5,169 nt of DNA, taken from Nitrospirota bacterium (GTDB taxonomy: Bacteria > Nitrospirota > 9FT-COMBO-42-15 > HDB-SIOI813). Both the position numbers and the translations under genes were made by a program. The notes under the pieces were generated by a model that was given only the letters and a program-made list of their open reading frames with translations, did not search any database and was not told the DNA's origin. Positions within the stretch are counted from its first letter, which is position 1; every line of letters begins with the position of its first letter. The stretch is from contig JAHFER010000028.1 of NCBI GenBank assembly GCA_023248365.1, positions 1 through 5,169 of the forward strand. Reading direction: 5' to 3'. Of this stretch, positions 1 through 5,169 are shown in pieces.

Positions 1-1125
1 CCCGGAGATGATAAAGAGGTCTCTACCAATTATGAAGGAATGCCGCGGGACATCAAAGAAGGCGCACATATCTTATTAGACGACGGGCTCTTAGAGCTTG
101 AAGTCCTGAAGATTCAGGATAGTGATATACACTGTAAGGTTATTCGCGGGGGAGACCTGACAGAAAAGAAAGGCATAAATGTCCCTGGCACAAGATTGTC
201 GCTCAAAAGCCTGACAGAAAAAGACAGGGAGGACTTAGCTACCGGCATAAAAGAAAAGGTAGACTTCATAGCAATATCTTTCATCAGGGATGCAGAAGAC
301 GTACAATCAGTAAAAAATATTCTACAGCAGGAGGGTGTATCCATTCCTGTTATAGCTAAGATAGAAATGCCGGAGGCCATAGATAATTTAGAAGAAATCC
401 TGCGGGTGGCTGATGGCATTATGGTAGCAAGGGGAGACCTTGGTGTAGAATTACCACCTGAACAGGTGCCAATACTACAGAAGGAGATAATAAGACGTTG
501 TAATGAAGAGGCCATCCCGGTAATCACTGCAACTCAGATGCTGGAATCAATGATCCATAATCCAAGACCTACAAGGGCCGAGGCATCGGATGTTGCAAAT
601 GCAATCTTTGATGGGACTGATGCAGTGATGCTCTCAGGGGAAACTGCTGTGGGCAAGTATCCTGTTGAGGCTGTATCAATGATGACAAGGATAGCATATA
701 CAACAGAAAATAAACTCCTTGAGTCTTTCAGACCTGACCCTGAGAAGATAAAGGTCAAGGGAGACCCTGAACATGCCGTTGCCCACGCTGTTTACTATAC
801 TGCAATGGATATTAAGGCCAAAGCGATAGTCGCCTTAACAAAAACAGGAGGTACTGCATGTATTATATCCAAGTATCGTCCTAACATCCCCATATATGGC
901 ATAACACATACAGAACCTATCCTGAGGAGGCTCTCTCTTTACTGGGGTGTCAAAGGGGTTATGGTTGAGGTTATAGAAAACACGGATGCCATGATTGATA
1001 TTGTTGAGAAAAAAATGCTGCAACAAAATCTTGTAGAAAGAGGAGATGCCATTATTATCACCTTTGGTGTTCCAATGGGCATAGCAGGCTCTACAAACAT
1101 GTTAATGATCCACTATATAAAATGA
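1..1125 (+). CDS. pyk: Pyruvate kinase, 5'-truncated by window edge
   Basis: Pyruvate kinase transfers phosphate from phosphoenolpyruvate to ADP, the last step of glycolysis, in the cytosol. The frame is open from base 1, and 374 residues remain of a family usually about 470 or more, so roughly the first 100 residues are missing; the ATG at 40 is internal. The fragment begins inside the B domain (DIKEGAHILLDDG). It then shows AKIEMPEAIDNLEE with the catalytic Lys codon at 358-360 and the metal-binding Glu of KIE. Next come GIMVARGDLGVELPPEQ with the second metal-binding Asp, and the long ITATQMLESM...PTRAE...SGETAVGKYP block. The C-terminal regulatory domain ends in GSTNMLMIHYIK. All key residues that remain are intact. 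Its stop overlaps the next gene's start (ATGA), suggesting translational coupling. The identification is very secure; allosteric behaviour cannot be judged. Confidence 0.97.
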   Translation, partial: PGDDKEVSTNYEGMPRDIKEGAHILLDDGLLELEVLKIQDSDIHCKVIRGGDLTEKKGINVPGTRLSLKSLTEKDREDLATGIKEKVDFIAISFIRDAEDVQSVKNILQQEGVSIPVIAKIEMPEAIDNLEEILRVADGIMVARGDLGVELPPEQVPILQKEIIRRCNEEAIPVITATQMLESMIHNPRPTRAEASDVANAIFDGTDAVMLSGETAVGKYPVEAVSMMTRIAYTTENKLLESFRPDPEKIKVKGDPEHAVAHAVYYTAMDIKAKAIVALTKTGGTACIISKYRPNIPIYGITHTEPILRRLSLYWGVKGVMVEVIENTDAMIDIVEKKMLQQNLVERGDAIIITFGVPMGIAGSTNMLMIHYIK

Positions 1126-2177
1126 AAAAAAAGCTTATAGTTATACTCATACTAATACTGATATTCATCGCCTCAGTATTTACTTACAGCAGATGGAACA
1201 GTAATTACAAAAAAGGACTTCCTGTTGAAGCTACAGGTATGATAGAGGCACTGGAAGTAGACGCAAGCCCTAAGATTCCCGAAAGGATAGAGTGGTTATG
1301 CTGTAAAGAAGGAGATACTGTTAAGAAGGGGAAGTCATTAATACGTTTAGACAGAAGTGAGATTACTGCACGATTTGATGAGATAAAGGCAGCCCTGCGG
1401 GGTACAGAGGCAGGGTATAATGCATCTCTTGCAAATTATGAAAATGCTGCGACTAAGATTGAAAGGGCCAGTGCAGAGATTCAGGCTGCTGAACATGATA
1501 TTGAAAGGGCAACAGCATTTTTCAAGGAGGCAAGGGATAATTTCAATCGTATAGCAGAACTGTTTAAACAGGGCTACGCTGCAAAAAAGGATATGGACTC
1601 TACAACAGCAGCGTATAATGCTACTAATGCACAGCTTAATGCCGCTTTATCAAAGAAACACAGCTTAGAGGCGGATCTTTCTGCTGCAAAGGCAAACTTA
1701 AAGGCATCAGATGCACAGGTAACTTCCGCAAGGGTTAATATAAAAGAGGCCGAGGCACGACTCAGGCTTGCTGAGGTACAGTTAAAAGAAACAGAAGTAT
1801 TCTCTCCCTTAGACGGAGTCATAGCATATAAGTACTTTGAAGAGGGAGAGATGACATCTCCGGGGAAGGCCATATACACAATTTATGATACGAAAGATAT
1901 ATGGGCAAGGGTTGATATAGAAGAAACTGATATAGGAAAAATCAGGCTCGGGGAACAGGCCATAATCACGGCAGAGTCAGCACAAGGCAAAAGCTTTGCC
2001 GGCGAAGTAACAGAGATCGGCAGAGAGGCTGAGTTTGCCACACAGAGAGATGTAACAAGGGGACGACAGGATATAAAAACCTTCAGAATTAAAGCAGCGA
2101 TAAAAAATAATGACGGGACTTTAAAACCGGGCATGACAGTAAGAGTCAAATTCAAATTAGAAAGCAGTAAACAGTAA
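1122..2177 (+). CDS. HlyD/YbhG-type periplasmic membrane fusion protein
   Basis: This 351-residue protein is the adaptor of a tripartite exporter, anchored in the inner membrane and reaching through the periplasm. Residues 4-22 form one hydrophobic anchor after MKKK, with no lipobox. The two lipoyl half-motifs flank a helical hairpin: the first at about 35-77 (EGDTVKKGKSLIRLD) and the second at about 222-256 (ETEVFSPLDGVI, EGEMTSPGKAIYTIYD). Residues about 78-220 are an Ala/Glu/Lys-rich coiled coil. Its tip carries R143-x3-L147-x6-A154, close to the R-x3-L-x6-S signature of adaptors that dock onto TolC-like channels. A beta-barrel follows, ending in GTLKPGMTVRVKF. An odd point is the vicinal pair C60-C61 in the first lipoyl strand. 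The start overlaps the pyk stop by 4 nt and has no clear Shine-Dalgarno, so it is probably translated by coupling. The ATPase and permease genes downstream support an ABC exporter role like E. coli YbhGFSR. The last codons already look like heptamer repeat sequence. Confidence 0.93.
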   Translation: MKKKLIVILILILIFIASVFTYSRWNSNYKKGLPVEATGMIEALEVDASPKIPERIEWLCCKEGDTVKKGKSLIRLDRSEITARFDEIKAALRGTEAGYNASLANYENAATKIERASAEIQAAEHDIERATAFFKEARDNFNRIAELFKQGYAAKKDMDSTTAAYNATNAQLNAALSKKHSLEADLSAAKANLKASDAQVTSARVNIKEAEARLRLAEVQLKETEVFSPLDGVIAYKYFEEGEMTSPGKAIYTIYDTKDIWARVDIEETDIGKIRLGEQAIITAESAQGKSFAGEVTEIGREAEFATQRDVTRGRQDIKTFRIKAAIKNNDGTLKPGMTVRVKFKLESSKQ

Positions 2178-2229
2178 GGCATAAGCCGTCGTAAGCCTTA
2201 AGCCGTGAGCCTTATGCCATAAGCCGAGA
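2164..2229. repeat. Degenerate heptamer tandem array, GCCNTAA flavour
   Basis: Read in 7-nt steps the sequence gives GCAGTAA, ACAGTAA, GGCATAA, a 10-nt unit GCCGTCGTAA (7 plus 3), then GCCTTAA, GCCGTGA, GCCTTAT, GCCATAA and GCCGAGA. The clearest part is 2178-2222; the first two units overlap the last codons and stop codon of the HlyD gene. GGCATAAG at 2178-2185 and CTTATGCC at 2211-2218 are exact inverted copies, allowing an 8-bp stem with a 25-nt loop. There is no U-tract after it, so it does not look like a terminator. The array fills the first half of the 113-nt gap before the ATPase gene. Similar heptanucleotide arrays (STRR) are known from filamentous cyanobacteria; any relation to those is not implied. 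Confidence 0.75.
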
Positions 2230-2249
2230 ACAGAAAACATGATGATACA

Positions 2250-2277
2250 CCCATTGCCCATAACCCATTACTCACTA
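2250..2277. repeat. Heptamer tandem array, CCCATTA flavour
   Basis: Four consecutive 7-nt units are seen: CCCATTG, CCCATAA, CCCATTA and CTCACTA, followed by a partial CC. Unit two differs by one base from the GCCATAA unit at 2216-2222 of the preceding array, so the two arrays may be diverged versions of one heptamer. The array lies 13 nt before the ATPase start codon, in the place where a Shine-Dalgarno sequence would be expected, and it contains no purine-rich binding site. Confidence 0.75.
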
Positions 2278-2290
2278 CCTGATTTTTTAT

Positions 2291-3292
2291 ATGTTTGCCA
2301 TAGAGGTTAACGAACTAATTAAGCAATATGGTACCTTTAGTGCCCTGAAGGGTGTCTCCTTTTCAATAAATAAAGGTGAGTGTTTCGGACTTCTCGGCCC
2401 TAATGGCGCCGGGAAAACAACTCTTATACGGATTCTCACAACACTGTTAAAATCTACCTCCGGTAAGGCAACGATGATGGGGATTGAGGTAGGAAAGGAT
2501 AATACAGGCGTAAGGAAGTTGATCGGGGTTGTCCCGCAGGCAATGACAAGTGATTTAGACCTGACAGGCCTCGAAAATATGGACATATATGCCAGATTTT
2601 ATAATATGCCAAAAAAAGATAGAAAAGCCAGGATAGATGATTTATTAGAAAGAGTTGGGTTGAGGGATAGAAGAAATGACCTTGTAGCAACATATTCCGG
2701 CGGGATGAGAAGGAGGTTAGAAATTGCAAAGGGACTTGTTCATAAACCTGCCATATTAATCCTCGATGAACCGACTATAGGATTAGACCCGCAGAGCAGG
2801 CATGTTGTTTGGGATCTTTTGACTAATCTTCGCAAAGAAGATACCCTGACCATACTCCTGACAACACACTATATGGAAGAGGCAGAATTTTTATGTGAGA
2901 GGATTGCCATAATAGACCACGGAGAGATTGTTGCCATTGATACATTAGAGGGGCTGAAAAAAGTTATTCCGACCAAGGATATTGTCGAGATTGTTATTAA
3001 AGGAACCGCAGGAGAAAGGCTTATTGAAGATATTAAATCACTGCCAATGGTTCGCTCTATTATATTTGCAGACGGAAAATTGAGAATTTCGGTTGAAAAT
3101 GGCGCACAGGCCATCCCCTTACTTTTAGATAAAATAGAGACCTCAGGCGGAAAGGCCACATCCATATTGCTTAAACAGCAGACCTTAGAGGACGTATTCA
3201 TCCACTTCACCGGCAGACCCATACGAGAAGAAGAGGCCAGGAAGGTAAACTTCCTGATAGGCGCCGGGCTTCCACAAAAGATGGGGCGGTAA
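2291..3292 (+). CDS. ABC-2 type exporter ATP-binding protein (DrrA/YbhF-like)
   Basis: This is the cytoplasmic ATPase that powers the exporter formed with the permease downstream. In its 333 residues every nucleotide-binding element is present. Walker A is GPNGAGKT (36-43) and the Q-loop is PQ (82-83). The signature is YSGGM (135-139, Tyr in place of the usual Leu). Walker B is LILDE (156-160) and the D-loop is GLDP (164-167). The switch His is H193 in TTHYMEEAE. A C-terminal extension of about 110 residues ends in TLEDVFIHFTGRPIRE, the usual ending of the DrrA/NatA/CcmA-like drug and antibiotic exporter branch. The start at 2291 is fixed by the domain edge (AIEVNELIKQYG). The upstream sequence gattttttat has no Shine-Dalgarno, and the gene follows a 113-nt repeat-filled gap. 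Catalytic competence looks intact; the substrate is unknown. Confidence 0.95.
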   Translation: MFAIEVNELIKQYGTFSALKGVSFSINKGECFGLLGPNGAGKTTLIRILTTLLKSTSGKATMMGIEVGKDNTGVRKLIGVVPQAMTSDLDLTGLENMDIYARFYNMPKKDRKARIDDLLERVGLRDRRNDLVATYSGGMRRRLEIAKGLVHKPAILILDEPTIGLDPQSRHVVWDLLTNLRKEDTLTILLTTHYMEEAEFLCERIAIIDHGEIVAIDTLEGLKKVIPTKDIVEIVIKGTAGERLIEDIKSLPMVRSIIFADGKLRISVENGAQAIPLLLDKIETSGGKATSILLKQQTLEDVFIHFTGRPIREEEARKVNFLIGAGLPQKMGR

Positions 3293-3309
3293 GATTACCG
3301 GTAATTTTA
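3290..3309. promoter_or_regulatory. 20-bp near-perfect palindrome between ATPase and permease genes
   Basis: The central 12 bases ATTACCGGTAAT (3294-3305) are a perfect palindrome. Extending to 20 bases keeps symmetry except for one pair, 3293 G against 3306 T, which would still be a G-U pair in RNA. The element contains the TAA stop of the ATPase gene and ends 2 nt before the permease ATG. It could be a DNA operator, or an RNA hairpin of about 8 bp with a CCGG loop affecting permease initiation. The stem is AU-rich and weak and has no U-tract suited to a terminator. Function is inferred from position only. Confidence 0.4.
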
Positions 3310-3311
3310 CA

Positions 3312-4433
3312 ATGACACGATTACTTGCAGTAGTAGAAAGAGACCTAAGAAGATTTGTCAGGAATCCTATTGTTATACTTTCCAGTATAGTAATGCCTCT
3401 CTTATACCTTATTATCCTTGGAAGTTCGTTTCAGGGTACATTGAAAAATCTTCCGATTGCTGTAGTGAATATGGACAATGGACCTCAATCCATTCGGGTG
3501 ATGGAGCGGCTGCAGGCGCTTGAAGCAGGACCAGGGTATATTAAGGTATCCAGAGAGAGCGATCAGGGCAAAGCAGTTGAAGGTATTAAGAACGGAAGAT
3601 ATAAAGGGGCATTGATACTCCCTCATGATTTCAGCAGGAATATATTAAAAGGCAATAGAGGGGAGATAGGTCTTTTCCTTGATAATACCGAGACTATTGC
3701 CTCAGAAACAATCAGGAATGTTGTAACTGCCGGCATGTCAAACATTGAAGTAAAGTTTATACCTGTCAGGGAAAGGAATGCACGGGCTATTGTGCGTTAT
3801 ATTGAGCTATATAAAAAAGTAGACTACGATCAGTCCCTCATCCCAGGAATTGTAATAATGGCTATCTTCCTCGGAACACTTACCACTGGCGCCTTCAACA
3901 CTGTTATGGATAAGTTTCTTGGCCTTGATGAGAGTTATCTTTTAACACCACTGTCAAAGAGGGATATTGTACTGGGCCTTGTTATCAGTGGTGTTATCAT
4001 CACTACAACTATAGCAATTACAGTCCTTTTCTTAGGTTCATTTATTTCCGGAATCCATCTATGGAATATTCTTTCTCCTGTTGCATTGCTTTCAGCCATT
4101 ATAATAATTATCCTGTCCATACTCGGGCTTATAGGGATGATGTTTGTAATACTCGGACGGGCTAATCACCCAAGGATAGTCGGGGTACTTGGCGGTTTCT
4201 TAAATGTCATATTCTTCTTCCCAAGCGGAGCAATATATCCAACAGATAGCTTCCCTGGCTGGTTAAAGATGTTCGCTAAGATAGACCCGGAGACATACTC
4301 TGTTCATGCACTAAAGACAATACTGTTTAAAGGAGAAAACCTGACAGCCATCCGCGGTGATCTAATCTTTCTTACCATCTTCGCACTGATAACACTCACC
4401 ATAGCGACTCTTACTTATAAGAGAGAACTCTGA
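3312..4433 (+). CDS. ABC-2 type exporter permease
   Basis: This 373-residue inner-membrane protein is the transmembrane half of the exporter, probably acting as a dimer with the ATPase upstream. An N-terminal amphipathic stretch (VERDLRRFVRNP) precedes helix 1 at about 19-37. A soluble domain of about 135 residues (40-175), expected outside the cytoplasm, follows: LPIAVVNMDNGP, then KGALILPHDFSRNI. Five more helices lie at about 177-195, 218-242, 253-281, 287-305 and 350-368. The motif FFFPSGAIYP at 301-310, just after helix 5, matches the family's usual FxSGxxxP loop. The domain order fits the large-loop ABC-2 permeases (YbhS/YbhR, YhgE-like) better than short DrrB types. Only one permease gene is seen, whereas ybhGFSR has two; a second could lie elsewhere, or this one forms a homodimer. 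The ribosome site is poor, with at best GGTAA inside the palindrome, suggesting coupling to the ATPase gene 19 nt upstream. Confidence 0.93.
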   Translation: MTRLLAVVERDLRRFVRNPIVILSSIVMPLLYLIILGSSFQGTLKNLPIAVVNMDNGPQSIRVMERLQALEAGPGYIKVSRESDQGKAVEGIKNGRYKGALILPHDFSRNILKGNRGEIGLFLDNTETIASETIRNVVTAGMSNIEVKFIPVRERNARAIVRYIELYKKVDYDQSLIPGIVIMAIFLGTLTTGAFNTVMDKFLGLDESYLLTPLSKRDIVLGLVISGVIITTTIAITVLFLGSFISGIHLWNILSPVALLSAIIIIILSILGLIGMMFVILGRANHPRIVGVLGGFLNVIFFFPSGAIYPTDSFPGWLKMFAKIDPETYSVHALKTILFKGENLTAIRGDLIFLTIFALITLTIATLTYKREL

Positions 4434-4436
4434 CAA

Positions 4437-4464
4437 ATGCGGAATGTCGAGTGCGGAATGTGGA
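4437..4464. repeat. Heptamer block, left arm (ATGCGGA orientation)
   Basis: Four contiguous units are seen: ATGCGGA, ATGTCGA, GTGCGGA and ATGTGGA. The block begins 3 nt after the permease stop codon. Its first unit supplies the ATG chosen here as the apbE start, and its fourth unit supplies a second in-frame ATG at 4458. It is the inverted partner of the block at 4504-4535. Confidence 0.8.
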
Positions 4465-4533
4465 ATAAAAAATATAAAAACCTCCGTACAATTCTTTATC
4501 TTTACTCCGCATTCCGCATTCTGCACTCCGCAT
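4437..4533. other. Long imperfect inverted repeat / potential RNA hairpin over apbE start
   Basis: Positions 4437-4469 pair with 4501-4533 around a 31-nt loop (4470-4500). By eye, of 33 opposed positions 27 are Watson-Crick, 3 are G-U in RNA (4447/4523, 4451/4519, 4461/4509) and 3 are mismatched (4444/4526, 4448/4522, 4465/4505). The arms are the two opposed heptamer blocks. In mRNA the stem would enclose the apbE start codon and codons up to about residue 32, and it could also slow or stop transcription after the permease. It is not a classical terminator, because no U-run directly follows the stem. Confidence 0.6.
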
Positions 4534-5169
4534 TATTTCTTCTGTTTATAACACTATCCATAACCGGTTGCAGCCCTTCCCATCACATTTACAAACGCTC
4601 CCGGCTTTTAATGGGGACAATAGTAGAGATTACAGTAACAGCAGAAAATGAAAAAAAGGCAGATGCAGCAATTACCGCTGCATTCCGGGAAATCAGGCGA
4701 CTTGAAGAAATCATGAGTACATACATCCCTTCTTCAGATATATCGCATGTAAATGCCTATGCCGGCATCGAGCCTGTTAAGGTAAACAAAGATCTCATAC
4801 TTTGTGTAAAAAAGGCGATTGAATTTGCCGACCTCTCAGGCGGGGCTTTTAACATAGCCCTCGGACCTGCCATAGATTTATGGAAGGTTACAGAATCGGA
4901 CAGAATACCTTCAAGCAACGAATTAGATGCTATACGGCTTTTGATTGATTATAAGAACGTCATTGTAGATAAGACCGCAGGTACAATTTTTTTGAAAAAA
5001 AAGGGGATGAGGATAAATCTTGGGGGAATTGGAAAAGGGTTTGCAGCAGACTATGCCTACAATATATTAAGGCAGTATGGCATAAATTCCGGCATTATTG
5101 CTATAGCAGGTGATCTGAAGGTTCTCGGCAAGAAACCTGATAACTCACTATGGAACATAGGCATTACAG
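4437..5169 (+). CDS. apbE: ApbE-like FAD:protein FMN transferase lipoprotein, 3'-truncated by window edge
   Basis: ApbE enzymes attach FMN from FAD to Thr/Ser of target proteins such as the Nqr and Rnf subunits, outside the cytoplasm; which target applies here is not shown. The frame is open from 4437 to the end (244 codons of a family usually about 330-350). A hydrophobic stretch ending in the lipobox ITGC (C45, codon 4569-4571) predicts a lipoprotein. Family motifs are MGTIVEITV (from 59), RRLEEIMSTYIPSSDISHVN, FNIALGPAIDLW, NLGGIGKGFAAD (194-205) and IAGDLKVLG (D226 at 5112-5114). The second glycine-rich motif reads AGD where GGD or GGN is usual. ATG 4437 was chosen because it is the first in frame, 3 nt after the permease stop, with a weak GAGAGA at 4421-4426; ATG 4458 is the alternative. 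Residues 1-10 and 23-33 are encoded by heptamer repeats, giving an unusually long 44-residue signal peptide. The family call is strong; the start is uncertain. Confidence 0.88.
   Translation, partial: MRNVECGMWNKKYKNLRTILYLYSAFRILHSALFLLFITLSITGCSPSHHIYKRSRLLMGTIVEITVTAENEKKADAAITAAFREIRRLEEIMSTYIPSSDISHVNAYAGIEPVKVNKDLILCVKKAIEFADLSGGAFNIALGPAIDLWKVTESDRIPSSNELDAIRLLIDYKNVIVDKTAGTIFLKKKGMRINLGGIGKGFAADYAYNILRQYGINSGIIAIAGDLKVLGKKPDNSLWNIGIT
4504..4535. repeat. Heptamer block, right arm (CGCATTM orientation)
   Basis: After a lead-in of ACTC the units CGCATTC, CGCATTC, TGCACTC and CGCATTA follow without gaps. This is the reverse-complement orientation of the block at 4437-4464. Its last unit differs by one base from CCCATTA at 2264-2270. 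The block lies inside the apbE frame, where it encodes YSAFRILHSAL, the positively charged entry to the signal peptide's hydrophobic core. Confidence 0.8.

Noticed and set aside
40..1125. ATG at 40 as the true start of pyruvate kinase.
   Set aside because: The frame is open to base 1 with plausible pyruvate kinase residues before the Met, and the fragment lacks the N-terminal part of the barrel. The gene is cut by the window edge.
2178..2290. Sigma-70 type promoter in the HlyD-ATPase gap.
   Set aside because: TTGCCC at 2254-2259 has no acceptable -10 partner at normal spacing. The region is dominated by repeats.
114..4120. Many minus-strand open frames of about 60-137 codons lying opposite the plus-strand genes.
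   Set aside because: They lie entirely or almost entirely opposite well-recognised plus-strand genes, show no family motifs and have no supporting start context. They are antisense shadows.
4437..4535. The inverted heptamer blocks as the terminal repeats of a miniature mobile element, or as a CRISPR.
   Set aside because: There is no target-site duplication visible, the unit is only 7 bp without spacers, and the interior is just 31-39 nt. Tandem heptamers in two orientations explain it better.
4437..4540. Rho-independent terminator after the permease gene.
   Set aside because: The stem is long and imperfect, and it is followed by attatttcttctg rather than a continuous T-run. It also lies within the apbE frame.
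4987..5006. T7-G-A8-G4 homopolymer run containing an in-frame A_AAA_AAG (4997-5003), as a programmed frameshift or phase-variation site.
   Set aside because: The apbE frame continues normally with strong family motifs after it, and no stimulatory structure is evident. It could still be a local sequencing-error hotspot.
4611..5169. ATG at 4611 (MGTIVEI) as the apbE start, giving a cytoplasmic protein.
   Set aside because: No Shine-Dalgarno precedes it, and an in-frame hydrophobic segment with a lipobox (ITGC) lies directly upstream, as expected for ApbE lipoproteins. MGT is an internal motif of the mature protein.

Overview
The window is a compact, all-plus-strand piece of a bacterial chromosome with moderate to low GC. 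It holds three complete genes and two genes cut by the window edges. In order: the C-terminal three quarters of a pyruvate kinase (1-1125), a HlyD-type membrane fusion protein (1122-2177), an ABC-2 exporter ATPase (2291-3292), its six-helix permease (3312-4433), and the N-terminal part of an ApbE-type FAD:protein FMN transferase lipoprotein (4437 to the window end). No RNA gene, CRISPR array, insertion sequence or convincing terminator is visible. The lipobox of ApbE and the TolC-docking-type hairpin of the fusion protein indicate a diderm (Gram-negative-type) bacterium. The heptamer-rich spacers remind me of environmental lineages such as Nitrospirota or Deltaproteobacteria, but that is a weak guess.

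The genes are packed as an operon. pyk and the HlyD gene overlap by 4 nt (ATGA), the ATPase and permease are 19 nt apart, and apbE begins 3 nt after the permease stop. The only larger gap is 113 nt between the HlyD gene and the ATPase gene. Fusion protein, ATPase and permease together look like a YbhGFSR/DrrAB-like exporter. The outer-membrane channel is not in the window, and the substrate cannot be read from the sequence.

The most unusual part is the spacer DNA. Both repeat-bearing places (2164-2277 and 4437-4538) are filled with degenerate tandem units of exactly 7 bp. There are three sequence flavours (GCCNTAA, CCCATTA, CGCATTM), which look like variants of one heptamer. At the second place the heptamers form two opposed blocks that can fold into a 33-position hairpin. 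They also run in frame into apbE, supplying its apparent ATG and much of a 44-residue lipoprotein signal peptide. A separate 20-bp near-perfect palindrome covers the ATPase stop codon and most of the spacer before the permease.
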